Program-made: the position numbers and the translations under genes
Part shown: piece by piece, positions 7,311 through 16,718 of the stretch
Numbering within the stretch: position 1 is the stretch's first letter
How the letters are laid out: each line of letters opens with the position of its first letter
The notes under the pieces: model-generated
The model's input: only the letters and a program-made list of their open reading frames with translations
Told to the model about the DNA's origin: nothing
The model's database searches: none
Source of the DNA: CAVVJA01 sp963801715
Lineage (GTDB): Bacteria > Actinomycetota > Actinomycetes > Mycobacteriales > Jatrophihabitantaceae
Direction: 5' to 3'
Length of the DNA: 64,000 bases
NCBI GenBank assembly: GCA_963801715.1
Contig: CAWDGB010000001.1
Location: forward strand, 124,001-188,000

Positions 7311-8329
7311 CGCAATCCCCCGCTACATCCCAGGCTGCTGCTAAATGGGACGGCCGCACGGTCCTGGTCACCGGAGCTGAGGGCTTCATCGGGAGCACGC
7401 TCGTCGATCGGCTTGTCGAGCACGGCGCCATAGTCCGCGCGTTCGTGCACTACAAGCCCTATGCCGAACGCGGGAATCTGGCTAAGTACTTGGGCGATCC
7501 TGATTCACCGGTTACCGTGCGGGCCGGTGACCTACGCGATGGCGGCCAGCTCATCGACGCGGTCGCTGGTTGCGACACTGTGTTTCATTTGGGCGCACTT
7601 ATAGGCATTCCCTACAGCTACGAGGCGCCCGACTCCTACGTGCAGACCAACGTCGGCGGCACGCTGAATGTCGCGGAGGCCTGTCGACGAAACAATGCAC
7701 GCCTCGTCCATACGTCAACGAGTGAGACTTACGGGACCGCGCGCGTTGTCCCAATCCCAGAAACCCACCCGATGCAGCCGCAGTCCCCGTACTCTGCATC
7801 GAAGATCGGTGCCGACATGATGGCGCTGTCCTACTGGCATGCCTTTGAGCTTCCGGTATCAGTCGTACGCCCGTTCAATTGCTATGGGCCGCGCCAGTCG
7901 GCGCGGGCGGTTATTCCGACCATTCTCGGCCAGCTGCACGCCGGCATCACGGAGATCAGACTTGGTTCGGTCGCACCCACGCGGGACTTCACGTTCGTCA
8001 CCGACACCGTGGACGGCTTCCTCGCTGTTGCCTCGACCGACCGCACTCTGGGCGAAGTTGTAAATGTAGGTAGTGGAGAGGAGATCTCCATCGGCGAGCT
8101 GGCCGATCTGCTCATCGAGGTCTCGGGCAAGGATGCAAAGGTCGTTACCGACGAGGCTCGGCTACGGCCGACTGGAAGCGAGGTCGAGCGGCTGCTCTGC
8201 GACACGACGAAATGTCGCGAGCTAACCGGGTGGTCCGCGAGGGTTGAACTGCGCGAAGGCCTTCGGCGCACCTCGGACTGGGTCCGCGACCACCAACCGC
8301 GGGAGCAGGCACTCCGTTATCAGGTCTGA
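7307..8329 (+). CDS. NAD-dependent nucleotide-sugar epimerase/dehydratase
   Basis: A 340-residue extended short-chain dehydrogenase. The Rossmann motif GAEGFIGS sits at about residues 23-30. The Ser/Thr position lies in HTSTSETYG and the catalytic pair in YSASKIGAD (YxxxK). The RPFNCYGPRQSARAVIPT segment is typical of sugar-nucleotide enzymes such as GDP-mannose 4,6-dehydratase and UDP-glucose epimerase. It overlaps the MurG-like gene in ATGA, which implies translational coupling. With the neighbouring glycosyltransferases it probably supplies a modified sugar donor. The exact substrate is not evident. Confidence 0.88.
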   Translation: MTQSPATSQAAAKWDGRTVLVTGAEGFIGSTLVDRLVEHGAIVRAFVHYKPYAERGNLAKYLGDPDSPVTVRAGDLRDGGQLIDAVAGCDTVFHLGALIGIPYSYEAPDSYVQTNVGGTLNVAEACRRNNARLVHTSTSETYGTARVVPIPETHPMQPQSPYSASKIGADMMALSYWHAFELPVSVVRPFNCYGPRQSARAVIPTILGQLHAGITEIRLGSVAPTRDFTFVTDTVDGFLAVASTDRTLGEVVNVGSGEEISIGELADLLIEVSGKDAKVVTDEARLRPTGSEVERLLCDTTKCRELTGWSARVELREGLRRTSDWVRDHQPREQALRYQV

Positions 8330-8340
8330 TTCCGAAGGCT

Positions 8341-8367
8341 GGTTAACGCGGACAGGCGTGGTTAACC
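8341..8367. promoter_or_regulatory. paired GGTTAAC sites upstream of mscL
   Basis: GGTTAACG at 8341 and GGTTAACC at 8360 form a spaced palindromic pair 67 bases before the mscL start. They could be an operator or remnants of a hairpin after the epimerase gene. No clear -35/-10 pair is visible. Function is a guess. Confidence 0.25.
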
Positions 8368-8433
8368 CCCGTACAAACTCTAATAAACGGAGCAGGTAGT
8401 GATGCTCAGCCCGCCCGATTGAGGAGGCGTAGC

Positions 8434-8892
8434 GTGGCCATCAAGGATGTCCTATCAGGGTTTAAGGAGTTCATCGCTCGCGGCAACGTGATCGACCTGG
8501 CAGTAGCCGTGGTTATTGGCGCTGCCTTCACAGGCGTCGTGCAGGCCTTCGTTAAGGACATCCTCACTCCGCTCATTGCCGCAATATTCGGCAAGCAGGA
8601 TTTCTCCAACCTCACGTTCACGATCAACGGCAGCGAATTCAGATACGGCGATCTGGTGAACGCCCTTATCAACTTTGTCCTTGTCGCTGCAGCCATTTAC
8701 TTCTTCGTCGTGGTGCCGATGAACCACTTCGCGGAGCGCCGGAACCGCGGGATGGTCGAGACGCCGACGACGCGCGAGTGCCCCGAATGCCTCACGCTGA
8801 TCCCCATCGCCGCGCGTCGCTGTGCTGCCTGCGGCATCGAGTCAGATCCGAGGCCAGCCGGCAGAAGCAGCGCCCGCCCGACGCCCGTGTGA
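8434..8892 (+). CDS. mscL: large-conductance mechanosensitive channel with C-terminal zinc ribbon
   Basis: A 152-residue MscL. The pore-forming channel opens under membrane tension and releases solutes on osmotic downshock. The first helix region GFKEFIARGNVIDLAVAVVIG (residues 8-28) is the family signature, the periplasmic loop covers about 45-70, and the second membrane helix is NALINFVLVAAAIYFFVVV (about 75-93). GTG 8434 was chosen over an upstream TTG because GAGGAGGCG is positioned for it. Beyond the usual length the protein carries CPECLTLIPIAARRCAACG (residues 114-132), two CxxC knuckles that look like a zinc ribbon facing the cytoplasm. The gene stands alone between the epimerase and a convergent oxidoreductase. 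Confidence 0.95.
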   Translation: MAIKDVLSGFKEFIARGNVIDLAVAVVIGAAFTGVVQAFVKDILTPLIAAIFGKQDFSNLTFTINGSEFRYGDLVNALINFVLVAAAIYFFVVVPMNHFAERRNRGMVETPTTRECPECLTLIPIAARRCAACGIESDPRPAGRSSARPTPV

Positions 8893-8962
8893 GGCTCGGG
8901 ACTGATGCATCGTTGCAATCGCCTGACCGCCGAATGCTCCGGCCGCAGAAACGACGCATCAC

Positions 8963-10378
8963 TCACCGGCCAAGGATTGAGTCGACGGCGCCGGCGATTC
9001 GCGACGGTCGACCATTCCGCTCCTCCACAGCGTCCGCCAGGGTCATCGCGCGCAAGGCGGCGTTGGCGCCGAGCCACCGCATCGGTTCCCGTGGCCACGG
9101 CGGCGATCGATGATCTACCCAGGGCAAATGGGTGAGGCTGTCGTCGTCGCCGCGAATCAGCCGCGCGAGCGTGCGCCCAGCCAGGTTGGTCGTTGCCACG
9201 CCGTCGCCGACGTATCCCGCAGCCCAGGCGAGCCCAGTCGAGCGATCGAAGCCGACGGATGCCTGCCAGTCCCGCGCGATACCAAGAGGACCACCCCAAC
9301 GATGGGTGATCTCAACGTCCGCCAGCACTGGAACGAGCACCCCCAGGCTATGGGCTAACGCGGCGAAGACTCTCGGCACCCGATCGAACGACGAGCGAAT
9401 CCGCGAGGCGAAGTGGTACGGAGCACCACGCCCCCCGAAAACCATGCGGTCGTCTGCTGTTCGTTGCCCGTAGATGATCAGGTGGCGGTAGTCGCTCCAG
9501 GTCTCGCGATGGGTCAGGCCGATGACCTGCCACGTGTCAGCCGGCAGCGGCGCCGTGGCAATCACCAGGGAGTAGACCGGAGCGATCCGGCGTCGCTGCC
9601 CAGCGAGGGTGGGCGTGTAGCCTTCCGTGGCCTGGACGACAACGTCGGCCTTGACAGTCCCTGTCGCAGTAAGGACCCGGCCCGGTTGGATAGCAATCGC
9701 CGGACTACGTTCGAAAATCCGACCACCTCGCCGTTCGACGCACCTGGCGAGGCCTCGGACTAGCTTGGCCGGATGGATCGCCGCGCAATGCGGCGTGAAG
9801 GTGCCGCCGAGCGCGTTGGCAGCGTTTAGCCGTTCCCGGGCAGCCTCGGCGCTCAGCAACGTCGTGCCAAGGCCGAACCGGTCTGCCTCGGCGACTTCGT
9901 CTCGGGCGCGCGATAGTTGTGGGCGATTGCGAGCTAGCACGACAGTGCCGCCAAGCGATACATCCGCATCGATGCGTTCCGCGTCCGCGACGCGGACGAC
10001 CTCGCGCACCGACTCGCGCATCGCCCGATAGTGCATACGCGCGGCATCCACGCCGTAACGTGCGGCGATCGTCGACGCGTTGCTCGGGAACAGTGCGGAA
10101 CACCATCCGCCATTGCGGCCAGACGCCCCGAAGCCGGCGATCTCAGCGTCGAGAACCGTGATCCGCATGCTCGGGTCTTCGAGAAGCAGGTAATACGCCG
10201 TCCACAGGCCGGTGAAGCCGGCACCCACGACAGCCACGTCGACGTCGAGGTCTCCGGGCAAACCGGGCCGAGGCCGCAATGACCCCGGCACCGTATCGTG
10301 CCAGAGCGATAGCTCTCGGTAATCACGTCCGTCCGGCGGCAACATCCGCCCATCATCCAGCGAAGGCGTTGACTGCAT
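8963..10378 (-). CDS. FAD-dependent amine/glycine oxidase-like oxidoreductase (DAO family)
   Basis: A DAO-family flavoprotein of about 471 residues. The dinucleotide-binding VAVVGAGFTGLWTAYYL lies about 45 residues from the start, followed by the FAD contact region GFGASGRNGGWCS. Near the C-terminus are HRWGGPLGIARDW and GYVGDGVATTNLAGR, as in gamma-glutamylputrescine oxidase and related amine oxidases. It probably oxidises an amine or amino acid, releasing ammonia and peroxide; the substrate is not known. ATG 10378 is taken as start; an in-frame GTG at 10405 is possible. It is monocistronic and convergent with mscL. Confidence 0.82.
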   Translation of the reverse strand: MQSTPSLDDGRMLPPDGRDYRELSLWHDTVPGSLRPRPGLPGDLDVDVAVVGAGFTGLWTAYYLLLEDPSMRITVLDAEIAGFGASGRNGGWCSALFPSNASTIAARYGVDAARMHYRAMRESVREVVRVADAERIDADVSLGGTVVLARNRPQLSRARDEVAEADRFGLGTTLLSAEAARERLNAANALGGTFTPHCAAIHPAKLVRGLARCVERRGGRIFERSPAIAIQPGRVLTATGTVKADVVVQATEGYTPTLAGQRRRIAPVYSLVIATAPLPADTWQVIGLTHRETWSDYRHLIIYGQRTADDRMVFGGRGAPYHFASRIRSSFDRVPRVFAALAHSLGVLVPVLADVEITHRWGGPLGIARDWQASVGFDRSTGLAWAAGYVGDGVATTNLAGRTLARLIRGDDDSLTHLPWVDHRSPPWPREPMRWLGANAALRAMTLADAVEERNGRPSRIAGAVDSILGR

Positions 10379-10423
10379 GGTTGGAGCTGGATGCCGAGAG
10401 GTCACCCTTCGCGACTGAGACAA

Positions 10424-10781
10424 ATATTTGGGCGAATGGGATAAAGTGTTCTATTCCTCGCTACGGGCGATGTTGATATGGCTAGAGAGGATAGGGTCAG
10501 TCGTCGATGCTACGAACTAGATCACTTAGGTGCTGGCTGGTCTGATCCGCCGCTGGCTACTGGGCGGTTCGCAAGGACTTGATCGAGCGCGTAGCGTCTC
10601 ACCCTAAATTCGCCGCAGACCGCATAGGGGGCGTCGTGGACGAGATGTCGTCCGAACGCTTTCGCGAACGCCTACTTTCCGCCGAACAACCCGCCATCGA
10701 CCGAGGCCGGGTTGCGTCAGGGCCTCCCGGACGTTCCACCGCCCTTCCGAACGGTCTAGCGCTCCGCTTCATCGATCATTG
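10424..10781. other. intergenic stretch before the conservon
   Basis: About 358 bases separate the oxidoreductase from the conservon kinase. A 68-codon open frame starting with TTG at 10579 has no recognisable domain and overlaps the kinase start. The local AT-richness near 10420-10480 (CAAATATTTG, ATAAAGTG) may mark promoters for the oxidoreductase, but I cannot assign hexamers with confidence. Confidence 0.4.
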
Positions 10782-12522
10782 GTGACCGACGTACCGTTGC
10801 CCGCCTCGGCACGGTGGAACCCGCAGAATTGGCGACTTCGAACGAAGCTCGTCGCACTAACCGTCGTTCCACTGTTACTCGCGGTTGTGCTAGGGGCGTT
10901 GCAGATCGCCGACTCTGCGAAGAACTCGTCGTCTGCCGCCGTGCGCGACGCGGTGATCATAGGCGTGGCGCTGCTGCTGTGTCTGGCGCTCCTCATCGTG
11001 GTGGCTCGGTCGATCCTCAAGCCGGTGCGGGTCCTTCGCGCGTCGGCATTCGATGTCGCGGACCGGCGCCTTCCAGCCGTCATCGAGCAGCTCCGCACGA
11101 CCGAGGGTCGAACCAAGAACGTCAAGATCGAACCAGTCCCTGTCTATTCGCGCGAAGACGTCGGCCAGGTCGCACGAGCGTTCGATGCCGTGCACAGCGA
11201 GGCCGTACGGCTGGCGTCCGAGCAGGCAGCACTCCGCGCAAACGTCAATGACATGTTCGTCAATTTGTCCCGACGTACACAGGGGCTCGTCGAGCGGCAG
11301 CTGCGCCTCATCGACGACCTAGAACTTGGTGAACAGGACGCTGACCGGCTTGGGTCGCTCTTCCGGCTCGACCACTTGGCGACCCGGATGCGGCGCAACG
11401 GCGAGAACCTGCTCGTGCTCGCCGGCGCCGAGCTCCGCCAGCGCAGCGGTGAGCCGGTACCGGTCGTGGACGTACTCCGCGCCGCAGTATCAGAAATTGA
11501 GGACTATCAACGAGTCCTAGTGCAACCCCTCCCCCGCGCAATGGTGTCGGGCCTTGCCGTTAATGACATCGTCCATTTGGTCGCTGAATTACTCGACAAT
11601 GCCACCGCATACTCCGACCCCGAGACCCAGGTCGAGCTGTCCGCACGATTCGGCGACGAGGGCGGACTCGTGGTCGAAATCCGTGACGCGGGCACCGGCT
11701 TGCGCCGGCCGCAATTGATCGATATCAATCAACGATTGGCAGTGCCGTCCGCAATCGATGTCTCGGTGTCGCGCCATATGGGCCTCTTTGTCGTCGGCCG
11801 ACTGGCCAACCGGCACGGAATCTCCGTCCAGCTGGCGTCGTCGGATGGCAGTGGTGTCACCGTGACGGTTGCACTCCCGAAAGAGCTGATCACAACCGAG
11901 GCCGCCAGCTACGCTGCGCAGAAGCGACTATCTCGGCCGGCTGGCGTCGCAGGATGTCTCGCTCGCTGGTGCCGAGAACGGGAGCGTCTCCTACCGTCCG
12001 TCCGCCTCGCCTAATTATCAGACCAGCTTCGCTGACGCAGTTCCGTCTCAGCCTGGCCTGCTGGACGACCCCACATCGATTAACGGCAACACAGATGACA
12101 CGCCGATTTTCGCCTCAATGCTTTCACGATGGTTCACTGAGCGGGAAGAGAAGCCTGCCGCCGCTGACGAATTCACGTATTACGCAGACGCGGCCACGGA
12201 GGAAGTGGGCTGGGAATCCGACGCAGATGCAGGATGGCAGGCAGCCGAGGCCGCGAGCGAGCCAGCCGTTGACGAGATAACGGCTGCCGGGCTGCCAAAG
12301 CGCCGTCCGCAGGCGTTCCTCGTACCGGGAAGCGCCGCGCCAGGACCGATAACGAACGGTCAGTCATCTCCACCTCCTGCCAGGCACGCGTCCGCCGTCC
12401 GCGATCGCATGTCCAGCTTCCAGCGCGGGTTGACGATGGGCAGACATGCTCGGCCGGTGAAGCCGGTGGACGAAAGCGGTGCTCATCGCGGACTGGCCCG
12501 ACGAGGAGACAGCGGAAGGTAA
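10782..12522 (+). pseudogene. cvnA: CvnA-type sensor kinase with one frameshift
   Basis: The first gene of a conservon: a membrane histidine-kinase-like protein that is thought to work with CvnB, CvnC and the GTPase CvnD. Two membrane helices are seen (about residues 24-45 and 57-80), then a HAMP-like linker, a coiled region with NMFVNLSRRTQGLVERQL, and a HATPase domain with ELLDNATAYSDP (N box), IRDAGTGL and HMGLFVVGRLA. The first frame stops at 12014, but the neighbouring frame carries straight on from 11941 with the Ser/Pro-rich tail, PIFASMLSRWF and GLPKRRPQAFLVPG, which are typical of the C-terminus of this family. One extra G in TCGGCCGGCTGG near 11937-11941 explains the break. The corrected protein has about 580 residues. 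Confidence 0.85.
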
Positions 12523-12525
12523 TCA

Positions 12526-12957
12526 GTGACGTCTCAACCAGTTAAGCCGTCGTCCGAGTCAGGCCAATTCGGATGGCTGTTGACGAACTTCGTTAAGCAC
12601 GTGCCAGGTGTGAGTCACGCAGTAGCCGTCTCATCAGACGGTTTGCTTCTCACCTCGTCTGACGGACTGCCGCGCGATCGCGCAGACCAACTCGCTGCGG
12701 TCGCATCCGGGCTGTTGAGTCTGACACGGGGTGCGGCGCGAGTCTTTGGTGCAGGCGAAGTAGTGCAAACAATGGTTGAGATGGAGCTCGGCTGCATGCT
12801 GCTCATGGCAATTGGGGACGGGTCGTGCCTTGCCGTTCTCGCCGCGCCGCGATGCGACATGGGTCTCGTAGCGTACGAAATGACGCTGCTCGTAGACCGG
12901 GCAGGTGAGCTCGTAACGCCTCAATTGCGCTCGCGGCTCGGCGCTGCCGCAGACTGA
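12526..12957 (+). CDS. cvnB: roadblock/LC7 domain protein
   Basis: A 143-residue protein of the Roadblock/LC7 superfamily. It has the standard alpha-beta order: FGWLLTNFVKHVPGVSHAVAVSSDGLLL at the N-terminus and GCMLLMAIGDGSCLAVLA in the middle, followed by YEMTLLVDRAGELVTP. In conservons this subunit dimerises and associates with the GTPase and kinase at the membrane, probably as a GTPase regulator. It begins four bases after the corrected kinase stop, so it is co-transcribed. Confidence 0.9.
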   Translation: MTSQPVKPSSESGQFGWLLTNFVKHVPGVSHAVAVSSDGLLLTSSDGLPRDRADQLAAVASGLLSLTRGAARVFGAGEVVQTMVEMELGCMLLMAIGDGSCLAVLAAPRCDMGLVAYEMTLLVDRAGELVTPQLRSRLGAAAD

Positions 12958-12973
12958 GTGACAGTGCAGTGAC

Positions 12974-13336
12974 GTGACCGCGACCGAGGAAGGAGACCAC
13001 GCCCCGATCGTCCGACCGTATACTCGCACGGGCGGTCGAACTCGATCGAGTGTTGATCTGCCGCTCGAAGCACTCATTGTGACGACAGCCGCGGGTAAGT
13101 CATATGATCGCTACGGTCAGCCTGAGCACCGTGACATCGCGAACTTATGCCGAGACGTGCGCTCTGTAGCCGAGGTCGCTGCGCTTATGGTGGTACCACT
13201 CGGCGTCGCACGAGTGCTCATCGCAGATATGGCAGGAATGGGACTGGTGACAGTGCACGGCGGTGCCTCGCGTGACAGCGACGCACCTGACCTGGCCTTA
13301 CTTGAGAGGGTTCTCAGTGGCTTACGCCGCCTCTGA
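12974..13336 (+). CDS. cvnC: DUF742 protein
   Basis: A 120-residue DUF742 protein with the family segments VRPYTRTGGRT near the N-terminus, the LEALIVTT strand, and a winged-helix-like RDVRSVAEVAALMVVPLGVARVLIADMA. Its end overlaps the start of the GTPase gene by 20 bases. DUF742 proteins are the third conserved member of conservons; their role is unproved, though the helix-turn-helix-like core suggests DNA or protein binding. Confidence 0.9.
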   Translation: MTATEEGDHAPIVRPYTRTGGRTRSSVDLPLEALIVTTAAGKSYDRYGQPEHRDIANLCRDVRSVAEVAALMVVPLGVARVLIADMAGMGLVTVHGGASRDSDAPDLALLERVLSGLRRL

Positions 13337-13955
13337 TGCGCATCCCGGAGCGAAAACAGCAACAGAACCGCCGCCGAGTCCGCGCATTTCAGCGAAGATC
13401 GTAGTTGCTGGTGGATTCGGCGTAGGCAAGACGACATTCGTCGGCTCGGTATCGGAGATCGTCCCGCTTACCACCGAGGCCGTGATGACGCAGGCGAGCG
13501 TAAGTCTCGACGACCTCACGGCGACGCCCAATAAGTCGACGACCACGGTGGCAATGGACTTCGGCCGCCTATCGTTGGATCGGGAACTTATCCTTTACCT
13601 GTTCGGCACGCCAGGACAGCACCGTTTCTGGTTCATGTGGGATGAGCTCGTTCACGGAGCTATCGGCGCTGTCGTTCTCGTCGATACCCGACGCCTGGCA
13701 GACTGCTTTCCAGCGGTGGACTTCTTTGAAAACCGTGAACTGCCGTACATTTTGGCACTAAACTGCTTCGACGGCGTCCAGCGTCATCAGACCAATGACG
13801 TCCGGGATGCGATGTCTATCAACCAGAGCATTCCCATCGTTACCTGCGATGCCAGGAAGCGGGAGTCAACAAAGCAAACCTTGATCTCTCTGGTCGAATA
13901 CGTCGTTCGACTTCGAACCCGGACAGGGGTCACCGCCACAAACTCGAGGCGGTGA
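13317..13955 (+). CDS. cvnD: CvnD-type small GTPase
   Basis: A 212-residue P-loop GTPase. Walker A is GGFGVGKTT (about residues 32-40). The switch II/G3 region is LFGTPGQHRF. The guanine-specificity motif appears as LNCFDG in place of the canonical NKxD, as is common in this family. GTG 13317 was chosen because homology starts just after it and it lies inside the DUF742 coding end. With CvnA, CvnB and CvnC it forms a G-protein-like switch that in streptomycetes affects development and secondary metabolism. The usual cytochrome P450 genes that often follow are absent. Confidence 0.9.
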   Translation: MAYAASDAHPGAKTATEPPPSPRISAKIVVAGGFGVGKTTFVGSVSEIVPLTTEAVMTQASVSLDDLTATPNKSTTTVAMDFGRLSLDRELILYLFGTPGQHRFWFMWDELVHGAIGAVVLVDTRRLADCFPAVDFFENRELPYILALNCFDGVQRHQTNDVRDAMSINQSIPIVTCDARKRESTKQTLISLVEYVVRLRTRTGVTATNSRR

Positions 13956-14179
13956 GCGCTCTTCGCGAGGCGGACCGCGTCCGATGGTATCTGAGGAGCC
14001 TGGGATGACTGTGCAAATTGATGAAGATCTTGTCCCTCCGTGGTTTTGGACAGCCCAAACCACTCAGACAGGCGCGAGAGCAACCGCAATCCGACTCTCG
14101 ATGCGCCTAGCTCGACCGCTTGTGTCAAAGGCCACCACGACGGCTAACTGGGTCGGACGCGCTTCGACTTCGACGAACG

Positions 14180-14821
14180 TCAGCGATGTATTGTCAACGA
14201 GATCGACGCTACTGTCTCATCTATTCCGGAAAGCAGATCCTGCAATGGCGACGGCATGGCGTTGAGCAAAGAATTAATAATGGTGCGCAGGGCTTCGCGA
14301 TTCATGTCCAGCCCGAGCACCGGTTCTACGCCAACCGCCGTGAGCAGGGCAGCGAGGACGGCCTGATCGAGATCCATCTCCTCACGGTTGCGAATAACGT
14401 GATTCAGCAGAAGCCGCGGACGTGCAGCGTCATACAGGTCCACTGCGGGATAGCGATCGCCAGACTGGCCAAAGAGTTTGTGGCCCCGCTCTCGGCGAAG
14501 TGTGCCGCTAGCTACCAGCCGCTCGGCGATGATGCGATAAGCGTCCGGGCCGAGCTCCTCGGCCCAGGTTCGCACACGGTGGTTATTCGTCTGCCGATCC
14601 ACCGTGTTGACGAGGCGGTCGCCAAGGCCTCCGTCGACAGGCTCCTTGTCAAGTACTACGACGCGACCATCCTTAATGCTGAGCCTTCCCTCGATAATGA
14701 GCTCGCCCAACATGGCGCCAACCAACCCGCACTCGACCAACTCGATGCTGACAGCGGGCCTGCCCGAGAACTCGTCGTGACCGATAAGGAAGAACTGTTC
14801 GGCCAGCTGAAAGTTCGCCAT
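14180..14821 (-). CDS. GPP34 (GOLPH3/Vps74-like) protein
   Basis: A 213-residue GPP34-domain protein. FQLAEQFFLIGHDEFSG at the start, ELIIEGRLSIKDGRVVVLD around residues 40-58 and the RGHKLFG and YPAVDLYDAARPRLLLNHVI segments are family hallmarks. In eukaryotes the homolog binds PI4P and retains Golgi glycosyltransferases; bacterial members are numerous in actinobacteria and have no established role. ATG 14821 starts the domain exactly. It is convergent with the conservon and transcribed alone. Confidence 0.88.
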   Translation of the reverse strand: MANFQLAEQFFLIGHDEFSGRPAVSIELVECGLVGAMLGELIIEGRLSIKDGRVVVLDKEPVDGGLGDRLVNTVDRQTNNHRVRTWAEELGPDAYRIIAERLVASGTLRRERGHKLFGQSGDRYPAVDLYDAARPRLLLNHVIRNREEMDLDQAVLAALLTAVGVEPVLGLDMNREALRTIINSLLNAMPSPLQDLLSGIDETVASISLTIHR

Positions 14822-15072
14822 CGCTCCTCGCCCTACGCTCATCGGCACGGCCGAGCTACCACATGGATCAGGTTGAGTGTATCGAGACGCGAGACCGGCC
14901 GCTGAGCCGGCTCTGCAGGTTCGGAAACGCGGAGGCATCTCTCCGACGACACGCTGCTTATGGTTGGCGACACACTGCACATACACTGTCCCGGATCGGT
15001 TCGACCCCGTTCAGCGTTCCGACCACACGAGAGCCTAGACTCCGCGAGGCTCATTCACCCTGGAAGGATCCC

Positions 15073-16568
15073 ATGACTACTACGCAAGCCAGTCCTCCTC
15101 GACTTGCACGACGTCGACTCGGAGTTATCTCTCTCATTTTCTTTACCGTCGCGGCATCAGCCCCGCTGACAGTGCTGGGCGGGGGTGTGACCACGACCTA
15201 CGCCGTGACCGGTATCGCCGGCGTCCCCTTGTCGTTCCTTCTGCTGGGTGTCGCTCTTGCACTGTTTGTTGTGGGATATGCGGCAATGAGCCGCTATGTC
15301 GCGAACGCGGGAGCGTTTTACTCATATCTTTCGCAAGGACTTGGTCGCGAATCGGCAGTCGGCGGGGCATTCGTCGCATTGATCTCATACAATGCGATTC
15401 AAATTGGTCTTTATGGACTTTTTGGTGCCGCGATTGAGCAGTTTATCTCAGACAAGACAGGTTTCGACATGCCGTGGTGGGCATGGGCACTCTGCGCTTG
15501 GGTAGTGGTCGGCTTTCTCGGCGCATCGCGAGTCGACCTGAACGCGCGCGTACTCGCCGTGTTCCTCACCTGCGAGGTGATCGCCGTCACGGTGTATGAC
15601 ATCGTCGCCTTAGCGCATCCGGCCAGCGGTGTCTCGGCCCACGGCTTCGCTCCGTCGAAGTTGTTCGTCCACGGCGTCGGCGCGGTCTTCGCGTTCGGGG
15701 TCGCCGCGTTCATCGGATTCGAATCCGGCGCCAGCTATGGCGAGGAAGTCAAGGATCCTCGGCGCACAGTCGCTCGGGCCACCTACTGCGCTTTGGGCGT
15801 TTACCGCTGTGTTCTATGCCTTCTCGGCGTGGGCCATGCTCGTCAACGTGGGGGCTGACCAACTGCAGCCAGCAGCGACGCAAAACGGACCTGGTCTTGT
15901 GTTCGGCGTACTCGACCAATACGTGAGTCCTACGGTGGCTGACATTGCCAATGTTCTGTTCCTGACGAGCATTTTGGCGGCACTACTCAGCTTCCACAAT
16001 GGCGTTGCCCGCTACTTCTTTGCATTGGGTCGCGAGCATGTATTGCCTAAAGGCCTCGCTCGCGTCGGAGTGCACTCTGGCGGCCCCCTCGCAGGCTCAA
16101 TTGTTCAGTCGGCACTAGCACTCATCGTTGTAGTCATCTTTGCGCTCGCCGGGGCAGATCCTATCCTTGCGCTGTTCACATGGTTGAGCGGCATGTCAGC
16201 CGTTGGCGTAATTCTGCTGATGGCGGGCACCTCGGCTGCAGTTGTTGGATACTTCCGGAAGTCGGACAACGGAGGAGAACCTGTGGCAGCGGGCCATCGC
16301 ACCTTCGATGGCGACTGTCGTTCTGCTGGCATTAGTCGTTCTGCTGATTGCTAACTTCGATTCGCTGCTCGGCACCGACCCGACTTCGCCGCTGCGATGG
16401 ATACTTCCGGCTCTAGTGTTGGTCGCAGCAGTTGCCGGAATTATCTGGGCTATTGTGCTGCGCCGAACGAACCCAGACGTCTACCAGGGCATCGGCCGTA
16501 CTGCGACTGGATTCGTCGACTATCACGCAACCGACGCGGAAGGACTAGACCTCTCCGCGTTGCGCTGA
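15073..16568 (+). pseudogene. APC-family amino acid permease with two frameshifts
   Basis: The gene starts at ATG 15073 and encodes the first seven or so helices of an APC-superfamily amino acid permease: ISLIFFTVAASAPLTVLGGG (helix 1), SRYVANAGAFYSYLSQGLG and GFESGASYGEEVKDPRRTVARAT. The frame is then lost near 15780-15800 and the sequence continues in the next frame with ALWAFTAVFYAFSAWA and NGVARYFFALGREHVLP. A second shift near 16250-16290 leads to the last two helices and the cytoplasmic tail ending in YQGIGRTATGFVDYH. Each shift is one added base. The repaired protein would be near 500 residues, normal for the family. Substrate is unknown. Confidence 0.82.
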
Positions 16569-16718
16569 CCAACGCCGCGATGGATTTTCAAATGCGAAGT
16601 CGTTTCGATGTTAGATGGCGGCAATACCCTTGGATGCCGTCGATGCGTCGCGGTTATCGGCTGGTTCCTGCTGGACTCAGCTTGATCAGGTCCATGGAGC
16701 GAGATCGCATGGGATTGG

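Noticed and set aside
10579..10785. 68-codon frame upstream of cvnA
   Set aside because: TTG start without a ribosome binding site, no similarity, and it overlaps the kinase start.
14005..14265. Plus-strand frame of about 86 codons after the conservon GTPase
   Set aside because: It has a plausible ATG, but overlaps the end of the GPP34 gene by 86 bases, matches no family I know and is not a cytochrome P450 start. I did not list it.
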